This document shows positions 1 to 11,053 of a DNA stretch of 64,000 nucleotides, one piece after another. The position numbers were made by a program, and so were the translations under genes. The stretch comes from Xestospongia bergquistia (lineage: Eukaryota > Porifera > Demospongiae > Haplosclerida > Petrosiidae): contig OZ014413.1 in NCBI GenBank assembly GCA_963965975.1, forward strand, positions 7,769,101 to 7,833,100. The letters are read 5' to 3'. Numbering within the stretch: the stretch's first letter is position 1; each line of letters starts with the position of its first letter. The notes below the pieces were generated by a model. That model saw nothing but the letters and a program-made list of their open reading frames with translations. It did no database searches and was not told the origin of the DNA.

Positions 1-1174
1 CTAATGAAACAGGAAGTCTACAACATTGGTTAAATTAAAATAGCTGATATTGAATTCTATTAAAATTTTATTAAAATTAAAATTATAAAGAGGCTTAGGA
101 CATGTCTATAACAAAGCATAAAGAGTTGCTAGTGATAAATAAATTAAAAAAGCTAAATTATATATCAAAATTTAATGAATTATATGTGTATAAAAAACGA
201 GGAAAGTCTTTTTTGATAGAAAACCTATTACAATACTTATTAGAAATGTAGTAATTTCAATTCATAAATAAAAGTCAGGTCTTTGGGGATCCACATAATA
301 AATCCTCAGCATAATAGTTGTAAAAACCAATACAGTATGGACAAGGCAATCATTTGTAATTTCTTAGGTGTTTTAGAGGATCTTGTTCAAGAGCTAAAAT
401 CGTAAAGCAATCTCCTTCACAAATTTAAGTGTAAATTATACAGCCTCCATTTTGTAACGTCTATATTGCCTTATATATTTTGCACTATTCCTGGAACAGT
501 AGGTGAGGCCATTAAAATTAATTAAACAATACTTATGTTCAACCATGACACAGGATAGACTGACAGATCTAGACATCTTAGCCATTTAGAGTGACCATTC
601 TAAAATATTTAACTCCAATCACATTGTCGACATCTTTGCTTATCAAATGACCAGAAATCCCTCAGTAGGCCTGCTTACACTTAATGAAATGGCAAACTCC
701 TACATATGTATTGAGAATGTTCATATAATAATTGGCTAAGTAAATTCAAATTTATATAGTGAATATTTTTACAAACCTTATGCAAGTACACTCATGTCAC
801 TAACGAAAATTTTTTATATACTGTTATATTTGTAATGACCATATAACAAACTTTATAGCATGTTCTAAGTCATTTGATGATTAGTATAATTTCAATCACC
901 TTTCTGCTTTCAGACTGGTCAACTGATATCAGTGTCTTTGTGAGTTAGTAATCAGCTATGACTAAAAGAAATTTAGGATTCTTTTAATGCTATTTTCCTT
1001 TATGATGATAGTAAACATACAACAAGTGGTCTAAAACATACTGAATATAGACAGAATTGATTGACTCAATAATTCCAGTTGGATTAAATTTAATATATAG
1101 GTTTAGGTTTATACTAAAAATTACACATATATATTTATCAATTGGTGAATAATAATTAATAATCTATATAGAAA

Positions 1175-1210
<36 letters not shown>

Positions 1211-1300
1211 CATACATACATACATATATATATAGGATCTTAATGTATATATGATATGTAATTATAGTAGTCAATGAAGCTGTTATAATCAGGATGCAGT
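1..1300. repeat. Intergenic flank of the POT array, duplicated
   Basis: No gene is seen here. Stretches near 90-170 resemble 9631-9710, and 1030-1110 resembles 5185-5265, so this DNA belongs to the repeated spacer of the transporter array. It looks like the downstream flank of another transporter copy lying before the window. A TA/CATA microsatellite lies at about 1178-1235. Bases 1126-1177 match 7175-7225 in inverted orientation, which suggests a small shared mobile fragment. Confidence 0.6.
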
Positions 1301-1316
1301 AAATTGTAGACAATTT

Positions 1317-1484
1317 CTAGCCAAAGTCACTAGGACATTCTATCAGACTGAGTGGAAGAGTATTTTGTAGAATTTTATATATACTCCTAAGTTGTCCAAT
1401 GACACATTCAACATGTATTCTGACTCTTGCCAGTTGCTGAGTGTTTTCAATTTCTTGTTGGCTCAACTGAAGAAGGAAGTCTGA
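1317..1484 (-). pseudogene. Relic of a DDE_4-type (PIF/Harbinger-like) transposase, C-terminal part
   Basis: Read on the minus strand, this stretch gives about 55 uninterrupted residues ending in a stop. They include the motif LARVRIHVECVIGQLRSIYK, close to the ARxxVExxIGxLK block that carries the last catalytic Glu region of DDE_4 transposases (PIF/Harbinger and related families). Nothing else of the protein is present. It lies in about 600 bp (about 1270-1875) that is absent from the matching place upstream of POT2, where sequence like 1268 joins directly to sequence like 1876. It therefore arrived after the unit was duplicated. Assignment within the DDE_4 group is uncertain because so little remains. 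Confidence 0.65.
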
Positions 1485-1489
1485 AAAAA

Positions 1490-1670
1490 TTTACTCCAGG
1501 CTCCCCTACACTGGCACCCCTTCTATAATAATATTCATAGTCAATCATTCAGTTACACCCTGTGTACATAATTATTACTTTAAGTATATTCATAGCAAAT
1601 TTGGCAGCCACACCTTATATTTAAAAGTGTGCTATGAGTATGAATAGTTATAATTATTTATTAGGGTTAA
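1490..1670 (-). mobile_element. Short non-autonomous hAT-type element (MITE), minus orientation
   Basis: This stretch is, in reverse complement, a diverged copy of the repeat at 4790-4998. Shared blocks include the GGTGTGG...ATGAATATACTTAAAG core and the CACCC-rich end. The same end blocks flank the ZMYM1-like hAT relic at 44389-46916, so I read it as a deletion derivative of that family. Target duplications are not clear. Confidence 0.6.
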
Positions 1671-1931
1671 AAATTTTGCCGCTTTATTCGAGCGATCTGT
1701 GAACCGCACCCCTTTTTTTTGAAACTCTGGAACCGCCGGTGCTTCCCTATCCTGTTTGTACACCCAACAGCACAACATGACGATACCCGTTTACCCTTAC
1801 AAAACGGCGGATTGAAAAATTATGAAATTTTCCCTATGGCCACGCCTTATTTACGGTCAAACAAGAAATGGGTCTATAACAGTCAGCTCCACACCCACTA
1901 CTCACGGTCGAAAATCAGCTCACTCAAGTAA

Positions 1932-3608
1932 ATGGCAGAGAAGGATTCTTTTAGTTCTTATTTTAAAAGAAAATATCAATTTTCTTGTGTTCGCAATAAA
2001 GGTATTTTCATAGTTCTGATATGGAGTCTTCTTCAAACCAGCGTTACTGTCATATCAGGGGGCCTTTCAAATGTGTTTGTAACACAGTTTTCCTATATAA
2101 TATTTGGTGTGATTGGACTTTACTACCTTTTCTATCCTCTCTTTGGTTTATTGGGTGAAAAATGGGTAAGATATAAAGTGATGATGGCTGGATCAATATT
2201 GCTCTGCATAGGATTCATCATAGTTTTGATTAGCCTAACTATAGTGTACTTAAATGATATCCATGGCACTAAATCAGTCGTTATAGTACTTGTTGGGACT
2301 TTTCCCTTCTTTATTGGACAAGGTATATTTGAAGCTAATGTGATCCAGTTTGGTACTGATCAACTTAGGTTTTCTTCATCTGAAGAGTTTAGTAGTTTTG
2401 TCTACTGGTTTTTGTACACCTATTATTGTCCATTAGCATTAATCTTACTGATGGCATCTATTGTTCAAACATTTGTTCAAGAAGATACTAAGTATTTTGT
2501 TGCAGCTGTTGTTTTCGGTTCTGGCACAATCATTATTTTAATTGCTCTCTTGTCTGCCTGTTATCTTAAACAATATTTAGATATTGAACCAGCTCAACAC
2601 AACAATCCTATTAAGCTTATATGGAGAGTGTTGATATATGCTTGGAAACATAAAAAGCCAATGAGACGTAGTGCCTTCACTTATGGAGAATCACCTCCCT
2701 CCAGGCTAGACCTAGGTAAAGAAAGATATGGAGGGCCATTCACTACTGAACAGGTTGAGGATGTCAGAACCTTTCTATATATTGTTGGCATTTTTGTAGG
2801 AACTTTTGGTTATGCATTCCCTGACACTACAAAAGCTAATCTCTCTATGCAATATAAACAATTTCTGAAAGAAAATGATACATCTAGTTTTATTGAAATT
2901 ATGATATTGGATTATCCTCTAACCATTCCATATAGTGTAGTCTCCATTGCTGTTCTTATCCATCAGTTTGTTATTGTTCCTTTTTTCCCTCAGTATATTC
3001 CTAGTATGTTGAAACGTGTGTGGATTGGATTAATTGCATTGTTAACAGAACTAGTCATAACATCTCTTATAAGCTACATGATTAATAGAGATATAAGAAG
3101 TGCCTTAACATCAAATATAACGGATGACATCTGTTTGAGATTTACCAACGGATCTTTCTTAAATCAACTTGATTCACATGACCTTACACTACCATATTAT
3201 ATAATGGTTGTCCCTCAGTTTTTTATCGGGATAAGTATATTTCTTGTTCATTTTGCAATCTTCGAATTTATTCTAGCTCAAGGTCCTCGTGCTATGCAAG
3301 GACTCTTAGTCGGTATTTGGTTCATGAAGCTAAGTATTTATTGTGTCCAATTAACTTTGTCTAACTCCCATTTAAGTTGTTACTGGCAATATTATGTTGT
3401 TACAACTGGTGTTGTGTTGATTTCAGTCATCTGTTATACTATTGCTGCATATAAATACAAGTATAGACAACGTAATGAGCTAGCTGATGTCAATGAGAGA
3501 GTTATCATTACGCAATATACTGAGAGACAACTAGACAATAGGGAAATAAATTCTCCAGAAGAAATGGATGTTTGTTATACAATGTTTCCTTTAATATCTA
3601 AATATTAA
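1932..3608 (+). CDS. POT1: POT/PTR2 (SLC15)-like multi-pass transporter, 558 aa, intronless
   Basis: This is a polytopic membrane protein, probably a solute transporter of the POT/PTR2 branch of the major facilitator superfamily. Hydrophobic segments lie at roughly residues 25-48, 52-72, 82-108, 113-133, 150-175, 183-205, 280-300, 330-355, 362-388, 430-455, 460-480 and 490-512. Family marks seen: a TM2-TM3 loop GLLGEKWVRYK like the MFS G-x-x-x-D/E-R/K loop; FGTDQL then FSSFVYWFLY after TM4, matching the POT FGxDQF...FxxYY signature; and EFILAQGPRAMQGLL near TM10, matching the SxAPxxMxG block. The proton-coupling ExxERF motif usual in TM1 is not visible. A strongly conserved hydrophilic loop (about residues 225-285) joins the two halves. 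The start is supported by alignment with POT2. Family is likely; substrate is unknown. Confidence 0.88.
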   Translation: MAEKDSFSSYFKRKYQFSCVRNKGIFIVLIWSLLQTSVTVISGGLSNVFVTQFSYIIFGVIGLYYLFYPLFGLLGEKWVRYKVMMAGSILLCIGFIIVLISLTIVYLNDIHGTKSVVIVLVGTFPFFIGQGIFEANVIQFGTDQLRFSSSEEFSSFVYWFLYTYYCPLALILLMASIVQTFVQEDTKYFVAAVVFGSGTIIILIALLSACYLKQYLDIEPAQHNNPIKLIWRVLIYAWKHKKPMRRSAFTYGESPPSRLDLGKERYGGPFTTEQVEDVRTFLYIVGIFVGTFGYAFPDTTKANLSMQYKQFLKENDTSSFIEIMILDYPLTIPYSVVSIAVLIHQFVIVPFFPQYIPSMLKRVWIGLIALLTELVITSLISYMINRDIRSALTSNITDDICLRFTNGSFLNQLDSHDLTLPYYIMVVPQFFIGISIFLVHFAIFEFILAQGPRAMQGLLVGIWFMKLSIYCVQLTLSNSHLSCYWQYYVVTTGVVLISVICYTIAAYKYKYRQRNELADVNERVIITQYTERQLDNREINSPEEMDVCYTMFPLISKY

Positions 3609-3688
3609 TAACTACATTTCTTGACAGTTAAAGAAACCATTATACACACATGCACACACACACACACACATAATCATATATATATATA

Positions 3689-3925
3689 TGTGACCTGATT
3701 TGCAAAAAGGGACCACTTCTGTCAAAACATTTGTGATCTGAATTTTGAACAAACTACTGTTAAAACATCTCAAACATCTCAGTTTTGTATACATACAGTT
3801 GGTACATAATCATAACTATTCTACATGTATGCAAAACTGTTTTTGTTATATTTTAACAGTGTTTTTTCACAAATCAGGTCACAAATGTTGTGACAGAAGT
3901 GGTCCCTTTTTGCAAATCAGGTAAC

Positions 3926-3926
<1 letters not shown>
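3689..3926. mobile_element. 238-bp foldback MITE flanked by TA
   Basis: The two ends are inverted repeats of about 75 bp beginning TGTgACCTGATTTGC on the left and, in reverse complement, TGTtACCTGATTTGC on the right, around an unrelated middle of about 80 bp. TA flanks both ends (3687-3688 and 3927-3928), as expected for Tc1/mariner-type MITEs. The matching place after POT2 (about 9225-9260) has only an uninterrupted (TA)n tract, which is the empty site. Confidence 0.85.
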
Positions 3927-3956
<30 letters not shown>

Positions 3957-4787
3957 TCTTTTAGTACATTAATTTCGTTTATTTTATATTTAAAATAATA
4001 AGTATATTTCTAGAAACTAAAACTAATTAAGTAATTACTATTTCATGTTTATTACTGTAATGTTACGTGTAACTCAAAACAACTCTTTTACAAACAAACA
4101 ACGACCTCTCTTCTTACTAAAGACACACATGATAATAAACAAAACTGAGCATGCTCAAACATTACAATAACAACACAATATGAATAATCATAAGATACAT
4201 ACACAAGTATATGAATAACCATAAGATACATACACAAATGCAATCCATTACAATTACTATATTTATAGCAGTTAGTATAAAATTGTCAAGTTAAATTGTG
4301 ACAAGTAATACGACCACATTACTAATTGTTCTAGATTACATATTTGTCATAACTTTGCTTGTGTCCTAGCATAACTTCACTTGTTTATGACAATTAAGAA
4401 AAGGGCCTGTCAAATAATTTTTTACATGTATATGCAAACTGTATAGCCATAATATTAGTTAATTTATTCAATCAAAACTTGTTACAGCATTGCTACATGC
4501 AAATATAATTATATTTAAAGGCCTACTGACAACATAATTATAACCGAAAAAACTGAATTGTTGATATAATCAATATATGGTTATTATAGTAGCATTCAAC
4601 AAAATTTAGTGATCAAAAAGTTTTAATTACTAATGTAGAATTGATTATTATAGCTTATTGCTAGAACTAACAATGATTTATTATAAGATACTAAGTCAGT
4701 ACTATTACTAACATGCAGTGTATACATACATTAACAACCAAAATGTCAATGAATCAGTTAAAACAACCAGCTCTTTAGATAGTATGC

Positions 4788-4998
4788 ACTGGTGGATCCA
4801 GTGTGCAGAAATAGGGGGTGCACAAACCTAATAAATATTCATATATTTATTATTCATAGTACACTCTTTTAATAGCAAGGTGTGGTTGCTATGAATATAC
4901 TTAAAGTAATAATTATATACCACAGGGTGTGACTTGATGATTGACCATGAATGTTATTATAGAATAAAAAAGGGGGTGCCTGTGCACCCCCTTGGATG
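4788..4998 (+). mobile_element. Non-autonomous hAT-type element (MITE), about 210 bp
   Basis: The left end contains CACTGGTGGATCCAGTG then AGGGGGTGCACAA. The right end reads TGCACCCCCTTGGATG, so the ends are inverted repeats with matching ATCCA and AGGGGGTGCAC blocks. Copies or parts occur at 1490-1670 and at the two ends of the hAT relic at 44389-46916. The matching spacer before POT3 (about 10830-10910) lacks it, holding only TA repeats, so it inserted into this copy after duplication. Confidence 0.7.
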
Positions 4999-5282
4999 TA
5001 TATTAATAAAGTATCTAATGTCAACAAGATTATTCAAACAATAAACATCTGGACATTAAAGAAGTGCTGTTGACTAAAGCTGATTATCTCAAACATTTTA
5101 AAAACATTTTATCAAGAGATTTATTACTATGGTTCGGATAATTCTTAGCTGATAGAACCTACTCGGTTAAGCTAGATGGTGGTCTAAAATACACTGAATA
5201 TAGACAAAGAATCAACAATAGCCTTAACAATTCCAGTTGCATTAATATATAAGAACTCTAGGTTTATAACTTTAAGATATTT

Positions 5283-5424
<142 letters not shown>

Positions 5425-5489
5425 CTGATTTCATGATCAACTGAGGCTAATTAACTTAGCGATTATTGTCACTGTCCCTGTTATTGAAG

Positions 5490-6925
5490 CACATGCATGT
5501 CCCTGACAAGATTTTACAACCCTTTGTTGATGATCTAACAATTGGAATTACTGTTGCTGTTGAAGGAAGAACACAAACATTCAAAGGAACATGAGTAACA
5601 TTTTTAGCAGATAATTTAGCAAGCAATGATCTCAATGGTTTTAAGAAGTCTTTTTCATTTTTATATCGTTGTTGTTGAACATACCTAGTAACATGTTGTA
5701 CTCTTTAAACTAGTTTTGTATCAGAATCATTTGATGTCAGAACAGAAAGTAGTCATTTGAGGCATATTGAAATGTTGGATGGTGATGTAAGTAATCATTA
5801 TTCAAAATCATATGGGATCAATAGATGACCGTCTCTACTTGATGTTAAGTATTTCAACATGTTTGAGGGCGGTTTACCTCACGATGCTATGCATGATATT
5901 CTTGAAGGGATAGCACCTTTGGAGATTAAACTTTTGCTTTCACTTGTAAATGGTTTGTTTACCTTGGGTGAATTGAATGATAGAATTTTGAATTTCAACT
6001 TTGGTTATTCTAAAATGATAAGCCTGTGACTATTTTCAGTCAATGTTTAAATAGTGATATATACAAACAAACCATTAAGAGCAACTGAACATGTTACTTT
6101 TTGTTCGAATTTTACCTTTCTTAATTGCTTACAAAATTCCTGAAACACTGTTCAAGTTTCTTTTTGTTAAGGATGATCATTGACATTTCCTTTGCCCAGT
6201 AGTCTCTACAGGCCTTTGTTTATTATTGAAGCTTCTAATTAGTGAGCATCATCTTCTGTTTGTAAACTCATATGGTATTTGCATACCTAAAATGCATTTC
6301 CTACTGCATTATCCTGCTCAAATGGTAATGATAGGTCCTATTGTGTGCACCTGAACCATTCATCATAAAGCAAAGATTTAACTTTTTCAAAAAGGCCTCT
6401 CGCTTATCTAACTATAACAACATTTTCTTAAGTTTGGATAATCATCATCAAAGGTGGATGTGTTATGAATTAGCAGGAGGTGCATTTTTACATACTCCTC
6501 TTGAATGTGGTCCAACTAGAAGTGGAAAAGGTTTAAATCAAGTAAAAGACATTTACCAAAAATATTTACGACTGTTTAATTAGTGTTGTACTTAACGTAA
6601 GATTGGATTACACAATTTTCAGACCAACATGGGTATGTAAAAATAGCATTATGTATCAAAACAACAATGCTTATCTTATGACAGGTACAGATGGATTAGA
6701 TCATTTATTGTATCACTTAAATGAAGTCTTGGTCATAGGTGGTGACATGCTTATTTTTTGGTTTCATCATGTAATGTACTTTATTTTGATAGCCATTATA
6801 ATGCCTATGTCATTCTGTTTCTTCACACCATTCAATAATATCTGATTTATGTGATTATAATGCTTATCATGGTCATTAACTAACAGATGGTTTGACTTAT
6901 ATTTATCTAAGACACTATGCTATGT
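5490..6925 (+). pseudogene. Degenerate transposon-type protein of the MHDxLEG family
   Basis: Concatenated plus-strand reading frames, broken by several stops and frameshifts, give a nearly complete order of conserved blocks: KILQPFVDDLTIGI, a diverged FLADNLASNDLNGFK block, SKSYGINR, then FEGGLPHDAMHDILEGIAPL (about 5860-5925), IPKMHFLLHYPAQM (about 6280-6320), EPFIIKQRFNFFKKASRLSN and a C-terminal stretch near 6880-6920. This is a widespread animal family known to me only as uncharacterised, repeat-like proteins with a MHD-x-LEG block. I suspect a cut-and-paste transposon protein, perhaps EnSpm/CACTA-like, but cannot assign it. The longest open pieces are 6341-6583 and 6603-6845. Because of the stops it cannot encode a working protein. 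Confidence 0.65.
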
Positions 6926-7526
6926 AAACTAATATTGTTGTTCTCCTTTTTACTAATTTGTTTTAATAATGAGACAACATTGTTATTTTGATGTTAAACT
7001 ACCTAACCTTGTTATAGTGCCAGTCAGTCAACAGGGTAGCTTCAACCAACTTAGTTACATTAACCTATTTTAGTTAAAATTACCCAGGAGTGTCACTTCA
7101 ATTACCGGTAAGTTAGATTTGTATCATAGTTGATACAACCATTGTAGGTAGTTTCAACCCTGTGTTTTTTGCGGCATATGCATTTCTATAGAGATTATTA
7201 ATTATTACTCACCAATTGATAAGTTTACAACATATTAGTGCTCCTTTAGAATTTGGAGACCTCAGGGAATATCCCTGGTTACTCTCTTTTTGGTTAGCCT
7301 GCACACAATACACAACTGAAAATCAATGATATTAATCCTGAACTCTTGACAAAAGCTAAATAAATTAAACATTCTTCAATTTTTAATATGTACAATTTTT
7401 CCACCTTTTAAAAGGAAGCATCTTATATATTTAGGATCTTCGTGTACATATAAAATGTAATTATAATAACAGTCACTTCCACTCCCACTATCGGTAAGCA
7501 ATCACGTCATCGGTTAGCTCAAGTAA
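6926..7526. other. POT2 5' flank
   Basis: No gene is seen. The last 100 bp (7430-7526) match the sequence upstream of POT1 at 1225-1268 plus 1876-1931, so they are the conserved immediate upstream region of the two genes. Bases 7175-7225 are an inverted copy of 1126-1177. Confidence 0.6.
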
Positions 7527-9191
7527 ATGACAAAGAAGGATTCTTTTAGTTCTTATTATAAACGAAAATATCGATTTTCCTGCGTTCCCAAAAAAGGTAT
7601 TTTCATAGTTCTGATATGGAGTCTTCTTTTAACCAGTATTACTGTCATATCAGGGGGTCTTTCAAATGTGTTTGTAACACAGTTTTCCTATATAATATTT
7701 GCTGTGATTGGACTTTACTACCTTTTCTATCCTCTCTTTGGTTTACTGGGTGAAAAATGGGTAAGATATAAAGTGATGATGGCTGGATCAATATTGCTCT
7801 GCATAGGATTCATCATAGTTTTGATCAGCTTAATTATTGTTTACTTATTTGATATCCATGGTTTTAAAGCAGTCTTTATAGCACTTGTTGGGACAATTCC
7901 TTTCTTTATTGGACAAGGTATATTTGAAGCTAATGTGATCCAGTTTGGTACTGATCAACTTAGGTTTTCTTCATCTGAAGAGTTTAGTAGTTTTGTTTAC
8001 TGGTTTTTGTACATCTATTATTGTCCATTAGCATTAATCTTACTGATGGCGTCTGTTATTCAAACATTTGTTCAAGAAGATACTAAGTATTTTGTTGCAG
8101 CTGCTGTTTTCGGTTCTGGCACAATCATTATTTTAATTGCTCAATTGTCTGCCTGTTGTCTTAGAGGATATTTAGATATTGAACCAGCTCAGCACAACAA
8201 TCCTATTAAGCTTATCTGGAGAGTGTTGATATATGCTTGGAAACATAAAAAGCCAATGAGTCGTAGTGCCTTCACTTACGGAGAATCACCTCCCTCCAGA
8301 CTAGACCTAGGTAAAGAGAGGTATGGAGGGCCATTCACTACTGAACAGGTTGAGGATGTCAGAACCTTTCTATATATTGTTGGCATTTTTGTGGGAACTT
8401 TTGGTTATGCATTATCTGACACTACAAAAGCTAATCTCTCTATGCAATATAAACAATTTCTACAACAAAATGATACATCTTGTTTTATTGAAATTATGTT
8501 ATTGGAATATCCTCTAACTATTTCTTATAGTGTAGTCTCCATTGCTGTTCTTATCTATAAGTTTGTTATTGTTCCTTTTTTCCCTCAGTATATTCTTAGT
8601 ATGTTGAAACGTGTGTGGATTGGATTAATTGCATTGTTAACAGAACTAGTAATAACATCTCTTATAAGCTACATGATAAACAGAGATATAAGGAATATGT
8701 TAACATCAAATATAACAGATGACATCTGTTTGACCTTTACCAATGGATCTCTTTTAAATCAACTTGATTCATATCACCTTACACTACCATATTATATAAT
8801 GGCTGTCCCTCAGTTTTTTATTGGGATAAGTATATTTCTTGTTCAATTTACAATCTTCGAATTTATTCTAGCTCAAGGTCCTCGCACTATGCAAGGACTG
8901 TTAGTAGGTGTTTGGTTCATGCAGCTAAGTATTTATTGTGTCCAATTAACTTTGTCTAACTCCTATTTAAGCTGTTACTGGCAATATTATGTTGTTACTA
9001 CTGGTGTTGTGTCTATTTCTGTCATTGTTTACACTATTGCTTCATATAAATACAAATATAGACAACGTAATGAACTATCTGATGTTAATGAGAGAGTTAT
9101 CATTACAGAATATACTGAAAGACAACTAGACAATGTGGAAATAAGCTCTTCAGTAGAAGAAAAGAGTGTTTCTTACATGACATTTTCTTAA
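7527..9191 (+). CDS. POT2: POT/PTR2 (SLC15)-like transporter, 554 aa, intronless
   Basis: This is a close tandem paralogue of POT1: most residues are identical, with substitutions scattered through membrane segments and the extracellular loop between TM7 and TM8. It has the same architecture: about 12 hydrophobic segments, FGTDQL and FVYWFLY after TM4, the conserved central loop with EPAQHNNP and GESPPSRLDLGKERYGGPF, and EFILAQGPRTMQGLL near TM10. As in POT1, no ExxER motif is seen in TM1. The acidic, hydrophilic tail after YKYKYRQRNEL is probably cytosolic and differs from POT1. The start MTKKDSFSSYYKRKY aligns with that of POT1, and both follow the same conserved CTCAAGTAAATG context. Confidence 0.88.
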   Translation: MTKKDSFSSYYKRKYRFSCVPKKGIFIVLIWSLLLTSITVISGGLSNVFVTQFSYIIFAVIGLYYLFYPLFGLLGEKWVRYKVMMAGSILLCIGFIIVLISLIIVYLFDIHGFKAVFIALVGTIPFFIGQGIFEANVIQFGTDQLRFSSSEEFSSFVYWFLYIYYCPLALILLMASVIQTFVQEDTKYFVAAAVFGSGTIIILIAQLSACCLRGYLDIEPAQHNNPIKLIWRVLIYAWKHKKPMSRSAFTYGESPPSRLDLGKERYGGPFTTEQVEDVRTFLYIVGIFVGTFGYALSDTTKANLSMQYKQFLQQNDTSCFIEIMLLEYPLTISYSVVSIAVLIYKFVIVPFFPQYILSMLKRVWIGLIALLTELVITSLISYMINRDIRNMLTSNITDDICLTFTNGSLLNQLDSYHLTLPYYIMAVPQFFIGISIFLVQFTIFEFILAQGPRTMQGLLVGVWFMQLSIYCVQLTLSNSYLSCYWQYYVVTTGVVSISVIVYTIASYKYKYRQRNELSDVNERVIITEYTERQLDNVEISSSVEEKSVSYMTFS

Positions 9192-10837
9192 TATCTAACT
9201 CTTAACTATATTCCTTGACAACTAATTAAACCCTTATATATATATATATATATATTTGTTTGTTTGTTTCTCTTATTAATTGCATTAATTTTGTATATTT
9301 TGATCTTTAAAATAATAAGTATATTTCTATAAAATAAGACTTATGCCTAAACTGCAAGCTATAATAATTGTTGAAATTACTATTCTAGTGATACATATAT
9401 AGCTATAAACCCTTTGCTTTGTGTCCTAGTATAACTTCATTTGATTATGACCATTAGGAAAAGGGCCTGTCAAATAGTAGATGGAAATTTATAAGGTAAT
9501 AAAAATTATAACTATGTCTAATAGCTGACTGTACACTAATATAATAGAAAAACTACAAGATTGATTAAATAAAACATATCGGATGTTCAATATATATTTG
9601 AAGTTCATTAAATTACAATTACATATTAGAAGCTAATAACATGTCTATGACAAAGCAAATACAACTCGCCACTGATAAATAAATTCAACAAGCTATATAA
9701 TATGTTAATAAAATAAAAGAACAAAAAAATAAAAGAACAAAAAAATAATTGGAAGTCTTGATGATAGAAAAGCTATTCAAAACTCATTTGATACTTATAG
9801 TCAGCTCAATAAGTCAGGTGGTTAGGCATGTATATAATAAATTCTCATGCATAGTCAAAACAGTATATGACCACTGAACCATTTGTAAGGTCTTAGATTA
9901 GTGAAAGGTGTTTTGGCTTCCAAATGTATGAGTTTATATTTAACTAGTGCTGAGTCAGGTGTGTGAAAATGGAATAGTCAACATACATGATTATTCCACA
10001 TTTTTAGCTTTCTCAATCACTGATTGAGTGTAGTAAGTTTAACGAGCATTTATAATAACATGTGAAATGAAATGATGTCTCAACAAAGAAGTGAACAAAC
10101 AGTTTCTTTAGACCCAACTACTCTGACAAGCTATTCATTAATACAGGGACTTCATCAATGGTCATTTCAATTTCAGTGATATTCTGTCAAAGACTGTCGT
10201 GTACAGTACATGGCCACTAGACAAGTTGTTGGAGTTGTAGTAATTGCTGCAACAGCTGGTTTTGTGTCATTGTAAAAATTGTTTATTGATTTAAGAAATT
10301 TATTTATACAGATTACATGTAGAATAGGTAAACAAAAAATTATTTTGATTACTAATATATCATGTAATTGAAGATTCTATAGCTAAATAGAATTAATTAG
10401 TAGCTAATTAGTAGTCGAAACATTATTATGCTTACTTTTTTATCATAATTTTACTACATGTAAACTGCATGTATAGCCATAATATATCGGTTAATTTATT
10501 CAATCAAAATTTGTTATAGTATTGCTACATACAAAAGCAAGTGCATTTAAAGGTCTACTGTCAACATAATTATAACTGAAAAAACTGATTTGTTGATATA
10601 GTCGATATACATAGTTATTATAGTATCATTTAACAAAATTATTTGATCAAAAAGTATAAACATTGCATGTACTGTTTTGAATACTAATGTATAGAATTGA
10701 CTGTACAGTATAGCTTATTGCTAGAACTAACAATGATTTATTATAAGATACTGAGTCAGAGCTATTACTAGCATGCAGTGTATACATACGTTAACAACCA
10801 AAATGTCAATGAATCAGTTAAAACAACCAATTTCTTC

Positions 10838-10897
<60 letters not shown>

Positions 10898-11053
10898 TAT
10901 ATAATAAAATATCTAATATCAACGAGATAATTATTATTCAAACAATAAACAGCTGGGCATCAAAAAAATAAATGCTGTGCTGCTAACTAAAGCTAAACAT
11001 TTTAATATGTCGAATTAATTACTCGTCCGGAAGTAGGCTAGGTCTAAAATAAA
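9192..11053. repeat. POT2-POT3 spacer, duplicated unit
   Basis: No gene is seen. It begins with (TA)n at about 9234-9256, the empty site of the 3689-3926 MITE. Bases 9306-9480 and 10443-10920 correspond to 3989-4400 and 4415-5030 of the preceding spacer, and 9631-9710 corresponds to 90-170. Another (TA)n tract lies at about 10843-10905. Confidence 0.75.

Larger units (their letters stand above)
3609..5282. repeat. POT1-POT2 spacer, first part: duplicated flank
   Basis: No gene is seen. It starts with the 3' flank of POT1, including a short (CA)n at about 3645-3669. From about 3985 it is paralogous to the spacer after POT2 (9306 onward): blocks at 4430-4750 match 10443-10800 almost base for base. 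Two elements inserted into this copy are listed separately (3689-3926 and 4788-4998). Confidence 0.75.

Noticed and set aside
1719-2013. Two short open frames just before POT1
   Set aside because: They lie in inserted sequence absent from the POT2 flank or overlap the POT1 start in another frame, and show no family features.
10078-10275. Short plus-strand frame beginning MSQQRSEQTVSLDPTTL
   Set aside because: It meets a stop after about 34 residues, has no relatives I recognise and no splice context.
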